This document shows, piece after piece, positions 1-6,032 of a stretch of DNA of 8,830 bases. The first letter of the stretch is position 1. Each line of letters starts with the position of its first letter. A model generated the notes under the pieces. That model was not told the origin of the DNA. It did no database searches and saw only the letters and a list, made by a program, of their open reading frames with translations. The translations under genes were made by a program, and so were the position numbers. The stretch is from JBDRLD01 sp043813445 (GTDB lineage Bacteria; Patescibacteriota; Patescibacteriia; JACPHY01), in the NCBI GenBank assembly GCA_043813445.1, contig JBDRLD010000017.1:1-8830 (forward strand), in the 5' to 3' direction.

Positions 1-1473
1 TTGGAGGTTGAAGGGATGGGGCCGAAGCGGACTCGGTTCGTTTGGAAGGCGTTCGGTGTTCGTAGCGTTCGCGATCTCAAGCGATTAGTGCGATCCGGTG
101 CGCTTGCCGAGGTGCCCGGGTGGGGGAGTCGGTCGGTAGAGAATCTTGCGCTTGCCATCGCTATGCATGAACGTATGGGTGAGCGAATGCCAATTGGTCT
201 CGCCCTCCCACTCGCAGAACGGATTGCCGAAGCGCTACGGTCATCAGGGCTTTGCGCGAAAGTGGAAATTGCCGGGTCGCTTCGCCGTCGTCGGGAGACA
301 ATCGGAGATCTCGATTTTCTCGTCACCTCCCGGCAACCAATGAAGGTAATGGAGTTCTTCTGTGCGCTCCCTGAGGTGCAGCGCGTGATCGCGCGTGGGC
401 GGACGAAGGCGAATGTGCTCCTGCGCTCCGGAATCGAGGCGGACCTTCGCGTGCTTCAGCCGGAGTTATTCGGAGCCGGACTCCACTACTTCACGGGATC
501 GAAGGCACATAATGTACACACGCGGAAGATGGCAATCGCACACGGGCTGACGATTTCCGAGTACGGCGTATACCGAGGAACGAAGACGAAAAAGGGGCGA
601 CTCATCGCATGTCGTACCGAGCGCGATGTGTTTAATGCTATCGGCCTCCCATATATTCCACCAGAGCTTCGTGAAGATAGCGGTGAGGTTGAGGCGGCGC
701 AGCACAACACACTGCCAAAGCTGATCGAGACAAAGCACCTTCATGGCGACCTACATCTCCATTCTGACTACTCGGACGGAACATTGACGATGGAGGAGGT
801 GATTGCGGAGGCGAGGCGTGCCGGGTTGCAATACATTGCCCTGACGGATCACGCTTCCACCATGGGGATGGTGCGTGGCATGAAGACCGCACGAAGCGGA
901 AAGCGCGGAATGGTTGCATCGTACGTGAAGCGCGTCCGTGCAGCCGCAGGGAAGGTGCGAGGCATCCATGTACTCGCAGGGGCAGAGGTGGATATTCTCG
1001 CTGACGGCTCATTATACCTTTCAGACACAGAGCTCGCGCTGCTCGATTGGGTGGTTGCCTCTGTGCATAGTAGCTTCAAGCAGGAGTCGGCTGTGGCTAC
1101 GAAGCGCATCATCCGAGCGATGGAGCATCCGGCCGTGCGCGTTATTGGGCATCCATCCGGAAGACTCCTCGGGCAACGCGACGGCATGATTTTGGATTGG
1201 GAGGCGATTATGGATGCGGCTGTTCGGACCGGCACCGCGCTGGAGCTAACCGCGTCGTGGCATCGGCTTGATCTCGATGACGTGCACTGTCGGATGGCAC
1301 GCGACCATGGGGCGCGAATCTGCATCAATTCGGATGCACATGATCTCGGAGAGTTTGAGTTTCGGTACGGCGTCGCTCAGGCGCGGCGTGGATGGATCGA
1401 ACCGAAGGATGTGGTGAATGCGGCAACGTGGGTACAGTTTCAACGGCGCCACATGGCGAAGCGCGGTGTGTGA
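1..1473 (+). CDS. polX: DNA polymerase X family protein with PHP domain (5'-truncated by window)
   Basis: Bacterial PolX enzymes are single-chain repair polymerases that fill short gaps and carry a metal-dependent PHP nuclease domain. The window holds 490 codons; full-length members are about 570 residues, so roughly 80 N-terminal residues lie upstream and the TTG at base 1 is probably an internal codon. In order I see a helix-hairpin-helix part (about residues 1-60), the nucleotidyltransferase palm with GSLRRRRETIGDLD (92-105) giving D103 and D105, and the third Asp in EADLRVL (D148). The PHP domain runs from about 247 to the end, with likely metal ligands H252, H254, D283-H284, E329, H356, H384, D445 and H447. 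All expected PHP signatures are present, so the nuclease is probably active. The gene ends in TGA and faces tkt across a hairpin. Family assignment is secure; activity is inferred. Confidence 0.95.
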   Translation: MEVEGMGPKRTRFVWKAFGVRSVRDLKRLVRSGALAEVPGWGSRSVENLALAIAMHERMGERMPIGLALPLAERIAEALRSSGLCAKVEIAGSLRRRRETIGDLDFLVTSRQPMKVMEFFCALPEVQRVIARGRTKANVLLRSGIEADLRVLQPELFGAGLHYFTGSKAHNVHTRKMAIAHGLTISEYGVYRGTKTKKGRLIACRTERDVFNAIGLPYIPPELREDSGEVEAAQHNTLPKLIETKHLHGDLHLHSDYSDGTLTMEEVIAEARRAGLQYIALTDHASTMGMVRGMKTARSGKRGMVASYVKRVRAAAGKVRGIHVLAGAEVDILADGSLYLSDTELALLDWVVASVHSSFKQESAVATKRIIRAMEHPAVRVIGHPSGRLLGQRDGMILDWEAIMDAAVRTGTALELTASWHRLDLDDVHCRMARDHGARICINSDAHDLGEFEFRYGVAQARRGWIEPKDVVNAATWVQFQRRHMAKRGV

Positions 1474-1504
1474 GGAATTTTACTTGTAAATAGGGAAACG
1501 AGAA

Positions 1505-1532
1505 CCCCCATCCCGATGTGTCGGGATGGGGG
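1505..1532. terminator. Convergent hairpin terminator between polX and tkt
   Basis: A perfect 12-bp stem (1505-1516 with 1521-1532) closes a TGTG loop. It lies 31 bases after the polX stop and 7 bases beyond the tkt stop on the other strand. No clean T-run follows on the forward side. On the reverse strand the bases after the stem are moderately T-rich (TTCTCGTTTCCC). Position between converging genes and stem strength suggest a shared transcript end; efficiency is unknown. Confidence 0.75.
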
Positions 1533-1539
1533 CGTAGTG

Positions 1540-3354
1540 TTATCGTGTCAGATGACGCACAGTATATACGATGGCCTCGGCGTCTATGCGCATGTGCGAT
1601 CGGAGCGTCTCGGAGGGGCCTGAGGTTGGAGTGTTGTACACCGCGAGGATTTCCATTGGGACGCGACCTGCGACTACCGCAGCGATTGCTTCGCCGAGTC
1701 CGCCGGCCAGATAGTGGTCCTCAGCCGTGATGAATGCAGTACTCCGATCGGCCAGCTCGCAGAGTGCCATATGATTGAGCGGTTGTAGGCAGTAGCAGTC
1801 GACGACGCGTACGGGGTTCGGTAGCATCGTCGCGGCGCGAAGCGCTTCGTGGACCGTTATGCCGCTTCCGATGATTGTTGGGCAGCGTCCTGGCGGGTCG
1901 CGAAGGATATGGAAGCCCGGGATGGTGAAGTGTGTCTGAGCATCGTAGATGACTGGCACCTTCGGGCGACCGGTTCGGAGGTAGGTGATTTTATTGTACC
2001 GGGCTGCTCCGAATAGCAACGCGGCGGTTGCGGTTGCATCTGCCGGGCAGAGTACTACAGCGTCTGGGATGCTGCGCATCATCGCCACATCTTCAAGCGC
2101 CATCTGAGATGGGCCATCCTCGCCAATCGAGACGCCGGAATGGCTGCCACAGATGATGAGGTGAAGCGGTCGTGAATACCCAGCCATGCGGAAGACATCA
2201 TGTGCACGCGTAAGGAACGCTCCGAACGATGCGAGTGTCGGAATGTATCCTTCGCGAGCCAGTCCAACTGCGATGCCAGCCATAACCTGCTCGGCGATAT
2301 AACACTGAATGCTGCGATCTGGGAATTCGCGCATGAAGAGGTTGAGGTACGTCGAGTTGCCAACATCACCGTCGACAGCAATGATTCGGTGATCGAGAGC
2401 ACCGAGCGTGCGCAGTGCGATACCGTATGCCTCCCGCGTGGACACATTCGTTCCAAGCTTGAAGCATGGAAGAGTATAGTTCGTGTCAGCGTGTGACGGC
2501 TCACTGGGTGCGATGGTGTCGATGGGCGTCGGGACGAGTTTCACAGTTGGACCGGCGAGCTCTGCCAATGCCTCTGTGAGCTCATTTAGGGACAGTGGCT
2601 TTCCGTGCCACTCATGCTTTCCGGCGGTTCGTGAGACGCCATGGCCCTTGATGGTTTTTGCGACCATGACTGTTGGTTTATTTTTGGTGGGCGTGCCGGC
2701 GAGTGCACCCCGAAGTTCGGTGATGTTGTGGCCATCGACGACCACTGCCTTCCAGCCGAACGCCATGAAACGCCGAGCGATGGCTTTTACGTCGCCTTGG
2801 TGAATAGCTGGGCCGCTTTGCCCAAACATATTTACGTCGATGATTGCACAGAGGTTTGTCAGACCTTTACGCGCAGCGAATTCCACCGCCTCCCATACCA
2901 TGCCTTCGGCGCACTCGCCATCACCGAGTAAGACGTAGGTGCGTCCGGTGCTGCCACGGAGCCGCTGTGCGAGTGCGATGCCGCAGCCGATAGCGAGCCC
3001 CTGTCCGAGTGAACCGGTTGCCGCTGCTACCATGGGAATCGATGGCACCGGGTGCCCCTCGAGTCGACTACCCATGTGTCTGAGGGAATCGAGGTCGTCC
3101 GTGATGATCCCAGCCTCGAAGAGGGCGGCGTAGAGGATTGGAGCCGCGTGTCCTTTCGAAAGCACGAAGCGGTCACCGTTCGGGTGGTTGGGAATATCCG
3201 GATCGATGTGCATCGTGTGAAAGAAGAGCGTCGCGAGGATGTCCGCGCAGGAGGAGCAGCTTGTCGGATGGCCGGATCCTGCAGTGGTGGTCATCCGAAA
3301 TGCGTGGCGACAGAGCTGCTTCGCCATCGCTTCGAGGTTTTCGGTAGTCTCCAT
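1540..3354 (-). CDS. tkt: Transketolase, single-chain
   Basis: Transketolase moves two-carbon ketol units between sugar phosphates in the non-oxidative pentose phosphate pathway, using thiamine diphosphate (TPP) and a divalent metal, in the cytoplasm. The 604 residues contain the pyrophosphate half and the pyrimidine half in one chain, close to the length of animal-type transketolases and not split as in many archaea. Visible motifs are SGHP (H29), KGHA (H69), the TPP/metal motif from GDGE (144-147) to N175, KHEWHG (246-251), the pyrimidine-domain catalytic Glu in IAEQ (E355), and GVSIGEDGPSQMALED (407-422), very like vertebrate enzymes. The ATG at 3354 is supported by AAAGGA seven bases upstream. 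Transcription runs left, divergent from the Nudix gene. No key residue appears lost. Function is confident at family level; paralogues such as DXP synthase are excluded by length and motif order. Confidence 0.95.
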   Translation of the reverse strand: METTENLEAMAKQLCRHAFRMTTTAGSGHPTSCSSCADILATLFFHTMHIDPDIPNHPNGDRFVLSKGHAAPILYAALFEAGIITDDLDSLRHMGSRLEGHPVPSIPMVAAATGSLGQGLAIGCGIALAQRLRGSTGRTYVLLGDGECAEGMVWEAVEFAARKGLTNLCAIIDVNMFGQSGPAIHQGDVKAIARRFMAFGWKAVVVDGHNITELRGALAGTPTKNKPTVMVAKTIKGHGVSRTAGKHEWHGKPLSLNELTEALAELAGPTVKLVPTPIDTIAPSEPSHADTNYTLPCFKLGTNVSTREAYGIALRTLGALDHRIIAVDGDVGNSTYLNLFMREFPDRSIQCYIAEQVMAGIAVGLAREGYIPTLASFGAFLTRAHDVFRMAGYSRPLHLIICGSHSGVSIGEDGPSQMALEDVAMMRSIPDAVVLCPADATATAALLFGAARYNKITYLRTGRPKVPVIYDAQTHFTIPGFHILRDPPGRCPTIIGSGITVHEALRAATMLPNPVRVVDCYCLQPLNHMALCELADRSTAFITAEDHYLAGGLGEAIAAVVAGRVPMEILAVYNTPTSGPSETLRSHMRIDAEAIVYTVRHLTR

Positions 3355-3361
3355 TGGGACA

Positions 3362-3367
3362 TCCTTT
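3362..3367 (-). promoter_or_regulatory. Ribosome binding site of tkt
   Basis: Reverse-strand AAAGGA lies seven bases before the ATG at 3354 and fixes that start. Confidence 0.75.
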
Positions 3368-3392
3368 CTTCGATTGGGAATGGGCTGCTTTC

Positions 3393-3420
3393 ACGGTAGC
3401 GAGTCACCCCTCGCCGTCAA
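3393..3420 (-). promoter_or_regulatory. Candidate promoter of tkt
   Basis: On the reverse strand TTGACG (3420-3415) is followed after 16 bases by TACCGT (3398-3393). Spacing and the TAnnnT form fit a housekeeping sigma factor, but the -10 is weak. It would give a leader of about 30 bases carrying the AAAGGA site. The -35 box touches the dyad at 3420-3434. Confidence 0.4.
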
Positions 3421-3434
3421 TCATTGTCAATGAT
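3420..3434. promoter_or_regulatory. Perfect 15-bp dyad in the tkt/Nudix divergent region (candidate operator)
   Basis: ATCATTG-T-CAATGAT is a perfect 7-1-7 inverted repeat. It abuts the candidate tkt -35 box and lies just upstream of the Nudix -10. A second short dyad, GATAT-5-ATATC, overlaps its right end (3432-3446). The placement suits a dimeric regulator acting on both genes; the regulator is unknown. Confidence 0.4.
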
Positions 3435-3447
3435 ATGCTGGATATCG

Positions 3448-3456
3448 TGTTACAAT
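3448..3456 (+). promoter_or_regulatory. Extended -10 promoter of the Nudix gene
   Basis: TGT-TACAAT is a good extended -10 element (TGn plus TACAAT at 3451-3456). No -35 box sits at normal spacing; TTGTCA at 3424-3429 is 21 bases away, which is too far. Transcription should begin about 3463, one to three bases before the ATG at 3466. Confidence 0.6.
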
Positions 3457-3465
3457 AAAAATACT

Positions 3466-3939
3466 ATGGCGTACGAAAAATCAGCCGGTGCAATTATTTA
3501 TCGTATTCGACGTGACGATCACGGGCGACGTGTGCCGTTTTATCTCCTGCTTCGCTACCCGGGGGAGTACTGGGAATTTGCTCGCGGACACATGGAGAAG
3601 GGCGAGCGTGAATACATGACCGCACAGCGGGAGATTCGTGAGGAGACCGGTTTGACCGGACTCCGTTTCCTTAAGGGGTTTCGTGAGGAGTATCGCTTTC
3701 ACTTCAAGCGGAAGGGGCGTACGGTCACGAAGGATGCCGTTCTCTACCTCGCCGAAGCACAACGATGGCGAGTTGAGACTTCCGAGGAGCACTTCGGGTA
3801 CGTTTGGGTGACGCACCGTGAGGCGTTGAAACACCTTCATTTTGAGAATAGTCAGATTGTCATGCGGAAGGCGCGTGCATTTCTCGATGTGCGACTACGT
3901 GCGTCGGAGGTTTCGGATAGTGCACCAGAAAAGAAGTAA
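3466..3939 (+). CDS. Nudix hydrolase, diadenosine tetraphosphatase-like
   Basis: This 157-residue cytoplasmic protein is a Nudix pyrophosphohydrolase. The full Nudix box is present at residues 41-63: G41, then E47, then REIREETGL (55-63), which fits the family consensus of metal-binding and catalytic glutamates. The opening SAGAIIYR, the strand FYLLLRYPGEYWEFARGH, and the small size resemble the NUDT2/Ap4A hydrolase branch, which splits dinucleoside tetraphosphates made by aminoacyl-tRNA synthetases. RNA 5'-pyrophosphohydrolase or another substrate cannot be excluded. I chose the ATG at 3466 because the protein fold starts there and the -10 element lies just upstream; no ribosome binding site precedes it, so the mRNA looks leaderless. 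The charged tail after about residue 145 is unremarkable. The next gene starts six bases after the stop, so the two are probably cotranscribed. Confidence 0.9.
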   Translation: MAYEKSAGAIIYRIRRDDHGRRVPFYLLLRYPGEYWEFARGHMEKGEREYMTAQREIREETGLTGLRFLKGFREEYRFHFKRKGRTVTKDAVLYLAEAQRWRVETSEEHFGYVWVTHREALKHLHFENSQIVMRKARAFLDVRLRASEVSDSAPEKK

Positions 3940-3945
3940 CGAGAT

Positions 3946-4716
3946 ATGCGTTGGATCGCTGTGATGATAAGTAGCGTCGTCGTTTGGAGTATCTGTCTAT
4001 CGACGGTTTCAGCATCGTTCGATACGGATGACGATGGGCTCCCGGATGTGTGGGAGATCCGAATTGGCACCGATCCGAATGCTATTGACTCCGATGGAGA
4101 CGGGTACGGCGATGGCGACGAGGTGCGGAATGGGTATGACCCAATCCTCTCTGCGCCGGCACGATTGGCATCGGCGATCGGTATGCTCGACAGCGACCAT
4201 GACGGCGTGCTCGACGTGGTTGAGTTGCGAGGAGGGCTTAATCCTACAACCTCCGATACGGACGGAGATGGGTATGCGGATGGCATAGAGATCGCCTTCG
4301 GATATGACCCGCTTGATCATCGAGCGGTGCGACTTCCGCAACAGATTGTGATTGACACATCCACACAAGAGCTTTCTTATTACACTGGTCCGTACGAAGT
4401 TGGTCGTCACTCGGTGTCGACTGGGCGGAGGATATCGCCGACACCGACGGGTGCATTTACGATTGCTTCGAAGCAGCCGCGGGCATGGTCGTCGGTTGCG
4501 CATCTCTGGATGCCGTGGTGGATGAATTTTGTGGGGAGTGGTGCTCCGATCGGGCGCTACGGAATTCATGAACTCCCTGTTTGGCCGAACGGGATTCAGG
4601 AGGGCGCCACGCATCTTGGTGTGCCGGTTTCCGGTGGGTGTGTTCGACTTGGGACAGACGCGGCGGAAGCGCTCTATTCTTGGGCGCGTGTTGGTACCAC
4701 CGTGGAGATACGCTAA
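3946..4716 (+). CDS. Secreted L,D-transpeptidase (YkuD) with four EF-hand-like calcium loops
   Basis: YkuD-family enzymes form 3-3 peptidoglycan crosslinks or attach proteins to the wall. This 256-residue protein starts with a signal peptide (MRW n-region, hydrophobic 4-19, likely cut after VSA, residue 23). Residues 26-122 hold four DxDxDG loops of 12 residues (starting D26, D48, D82, D104), each with an acidic residue at position 12, as in EF-hand or thrombospondin type 3 calcium sites. Residues about 132-256 are the YkuD domain: TGRRISPTPTGAF (159-171), the catalytic-region GIHELP (H208), then HLGVPVSGGCVRLG (223-236) with nucleophile C232 and R234. The common SHGC motif here reads SGGC. 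The ribosome site is weak (GAG close to the ATG), and the start is six bases after the Nudix stop, so translation may be coupled. Calcium-dependent folding or wall tethering is inference. Confidence 0.9.
   Translation: MRWIAVMISSVVVWSICLSTVSASFDTDDDGLPDVWEIRIGTDPNAIDSDGDGYGDGDEVRNGYDPILSAPARLASAIGMLDSDHDGVLDVVELRGGLNPTTSDTDGDGYADGIEIAFGYDPLDHRAVRLPQQIVIDTSTQELSYYTGPYEVGRHSVSTGRRISPTPTGAFTIASKQPRAWSSVAHLWMPWWMNFVGSGAPIGRYGIHELPVWPNGIQEGATHLGVPVSGGCVRLGTDAAEALYSWARVGTTVEIR
4021..4311 (+). repeat. Duplicated pair of calcium-loop repeats inside the transpeptidase gene
   Basis: Two copies of a two-loop module, 4021-4143 and 4189-4311, are offset by 168 bases (56 codons). Each has two DxDxDG loops 22 residues apart and ends in GYDP. 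The copies have diverged at DNA level, so the duplication is old; it is clear only in protein. Confidence 0.7.
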
Positions 4717-4729
4717 TCGATGCCTTGCC

Positions 4730-4758
4730 TTGACAGAATGGTAGTTCCGTGCTAAGGT
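4730..4758 (+). promoter_or_regulatory. Promoter of the lipoprotein gene
   Basis: Perfect TTGACA (4730-4735), a 17-base spacer ending in TGC, and TAAGGT (4753-4758) make an extended -10 sigma70-type promoter. Transcription should start near 4765, giving a leader of about 45 bases. It lies 14 bases after the transpeptidase stop, with no terminator between, so read-through from upstream is also possible. Confidence 0.75.
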
Positions 4759-4798
4759 GGAAAGCACGGAATTTTGTTCATTTACAGGAAAAAACACC

Positions 4799-4805
4799 GG
4801 GAGGA
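4799..4805 (+). promoter_or_regulatory. Ribosome binding site of the lipoprotein gene
   Basis: GGGAGGA ends three bases before the ATG at 4809 (four from GGAGG). It selects this start over an in-frame TTG-initiated extension at 4749-4751, just upstream of the -10 box. Confidence 0.75.
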
Positions 4806-4808
4806 TAC

Positions 4809-5810
4809 ATGCGTGCACTAGGAAGTGCGACACAGAATCTCATGCTCGGTGCAATTGCGCTGGTTGCTGTGGGATGTTCGGCAGAGGCGTCCGGTACGAT
4901 GGAGGCACGCGAGGACGCTGCGCTCCGGAAGGCGCAAGGTGAAGTCGGGCAGCTCGAAGCAAAGATGGAGCCACTCTCCGTCGAGGAGATTCGTGAGTTG
5001 CTCGGGGATGCATGCGCGCTGCTCGAGCGGAGTGACGCGCGAACAATCGTCGCGGTGTGGCCCGGGGTCATGGACGCGATGAGCGTCGCGATCGAGCGTC
5101 AGCGGTGGGGAGCGGATCCGTTCCAATGGTACGCCGATCACCCCATTGAAGCCGTCATCGCCGCATGTGATCTCAAGGCGGAAACGCGCAACATGCTCAT
5201 GCGGTTTGGCGAGCGCGCGCGGGTACAGGATGCGGAGTTTTCTGCGCTACTCGAGCGTGAGCGAACCTCCATGTGCACGTTCGGCCAGTCACTTGCGGAG
5301 GCCTCGTCCTATCGCGGTGAGCAATGGACCGACGTGATGCGTGAGCAGTGGACGCAGCGATGTACGGAGCTCCTTACTACTGCGCCGCCCCGCGATTTGA
5401 AGCCGAAGATACCCGAACAGCGCGAGGAGCGAGAACGGGATGCCCATTCCGTCGCACGGGATACACGAGCACCCACGCAGGCACACATCCCACAGAAGCG
5501 ATCGCTGCAGGGTTGTATCGACCTCGAAACACTCGTTGAGCTTCGCCCTGAAATGTCGAGGACGTGGGGTCAGAGATCGGGAGGCTTAAGTGAGCAGCGG
5601 TGGCTCGCGTATGGCTACGCTCTCTCATCGTGCTCCCCGCAGGCGCAGCCGTGGGAGGGGAAAATTCGTTATCCCCCGGGACAGGGGAGAGGGAAGTTCG
5701 TTAAGTACTACGTGAGACCCTTCGTTGAGGGTGATGTGCTACGAGGGTTGCCTTTCGCCCGTCACAAGCCTCAGCTGATGGTCAATATCCAGAGGAACTG
5801 GGGACTCTAA
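4809..5810 (+). CDS. Predicted lipoprotein with C-terminal Cys/Trp module, family not recognised
   Basis: I do not recognise this 333-residue protein. It begins with a lipoprotein signal: MRALGSATQN, a hydrophobic stretch (11-21), and lipobox AVGC with lipidated C23, so it should be anchored on the outer face of the membrane. Residues 30-190 are mostly helical and charged, with cysteines at 69, 120, 156 and 185. Residues 191-232 are a Pro/Arg/Glu-rich linker. From C236 to the end is a module with core WxxYGxALxxCSPxxxPW (265-282) that recurs at the C-terminus of the next gene's product. After the lipid cysteine there are exactly six cysteines, falling naturally into three pairs (69/120, 156/185, 236/275), which suggests disulfides in an exported protein. 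It has its own promoter and terminator, so it is monocistronic. Surface location is well supported; the role is unknown. Confidence 0.85.
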   Translation: MRALGSATQNLMLGAIALVAVGCSAEASGTMEAREDAALRKAQGEVGQLEAKMEPLSVEEIRELLGDACALLERSDARTIVAVWPGVMDAMSVAIERQRWGADPFQWYADHPIEAVIAACDLKAETRNMLMRFGERARVQDAEFSALLERERTSMCTFGQSLAEASSYRGEQWTDVMREQWTQRCTELLTTAPPRDLKPKIPEQREERERDAHSVARDTRAPTQAHIPQKRSLQGCIDLETLVELRPEMSRTWGQRSGGLSEQRWLAYGYALSSCSPQAQPWEGKIRYPPGQGRGKFVKYYVRPFVEGDVLRGLPFARHKPQLMVNIQRNWGL

Positions 5811-5832
5811 GGCGTGGGTTGTGTAGCAAATG

Positions 5833-5862
5833 AAAGAGGGTGGCAGGTGCCATCCTCTTTTT
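5833..5862 (+). terminator. Rho-independent terminator after the lipoprotein gene
   Basis: Arms 5833-5845 and 5848-5860 match over 13 positions with one G-T wobble; in practice the loop is AGGT (5845-5848), leaving a 12-bp stem. The T-run at 5858-5862 completes a standard intrinsic terminator 23 bases after the stop. Confidence 0.85.
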
Positions 5863-5882
5863 CGTTGAGCCAAAAATTGACA

Positions 5883-5918
5883 TTTTGTCCATCTTTTGTC
5901 ACAGGGGCTTGACAAAAG
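5883..5918. promoter_or_regulatory. Operator-like TTTTGTC repeats over the -35 box of the large gene
   Basis: CTTTTGTCA (5893-5901) and TGACAAAAG (5910-5918) form a perfect 9-bp inverted repeat around eight bases. A third TTTTGTC (5883-5889) precedes in direct orientation, 11 bases from the second copy, about one helical turn. The right arm overlaps the TTGACA of the promoter, as expected of a repressor or activator site. No cognate regulator is in the window. Confidence 0.45.
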
Positions 5919-5937
5919 GTAAATATTATGGTATTTT
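5909..5937 (+). promoter_or_regulatory. Promoter of the large membrane/vWA gene
   Basis: TTGACA (5909-5914), a 17-base spacer ending in TGG, and TATTTT (5932-5937) form a strong extended -10 promoter. The transcription start should be near 5944, giving a leader of about 90 bases. Confidence 0.8.
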
Positions 5938-5943
5938 GAAAGG

Positions 5944-6020
5944 CCAGCAAGGCGCTGGAATATTGCTGTTTCCAACCGTTTGAGAACGGATAACCGGAAT
6001 TCTGAGGTCGTTATGCGACC
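5944..6020 (+). promoter_or_regulatory. Structured 5' leader with three small hairpins
   Basis: Three consecutive 5-bp hairpins occupy the leader: CCAGC/GCTGG (5944-5958, loop of 5), CCGTT/AACGG (5976-5989, loop TGAG) and GGTCG/CGACC (6006-6020, loop of 5). The third ends one base before the ribosome binding site. I see no match to a known riboswitch. It may stabilise the mRNA or control ribosome access, or be coincidence for stems this short. Confidence 0.35.
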
Positions 6021-6021
6021 A

Positions 6022-6028
6022 AAGGAGG
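6022..6028 (+). promoter_or_regulatory. Ribosome binding site of the large gene
   Basis: AAGGAGG ends four bases before the ATG at 6033, a near-perfect site that fixes the start. It follows directly on the third leader hairpin. Confidence 0.85.
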
Positions 6029-6032
6029 ATTC

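Noticed and set aside
1471..1473. TGA read as glycine (Gracilibacteria-type code)
   Set aside because: The polX product is complete at this TGA by family alignment and a hairpin follows at once. Other genes end in TAA or TAG, so nothing supports recoding.
3424..3465. Upstream TTG start extending the Nudix protein by 14 residues
   Set aside because: The extension covers the -10 element and the dyad, has no ribosome site, and precedes the normal Nudix N-terminus.
4749..4808. Upstream start extending the lipoprotein by 20 residues
   Set aside because: It would begin just upstream of the -10 box and would bury the signal peptide. GGGAGGA points to the ATG at 4809.
5877..5882. A second TTGACA upstream of the large gene
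   Set aside because: No -10-like sequence occurs 16-18 bases downstream; it is better read as part of the repeat region.
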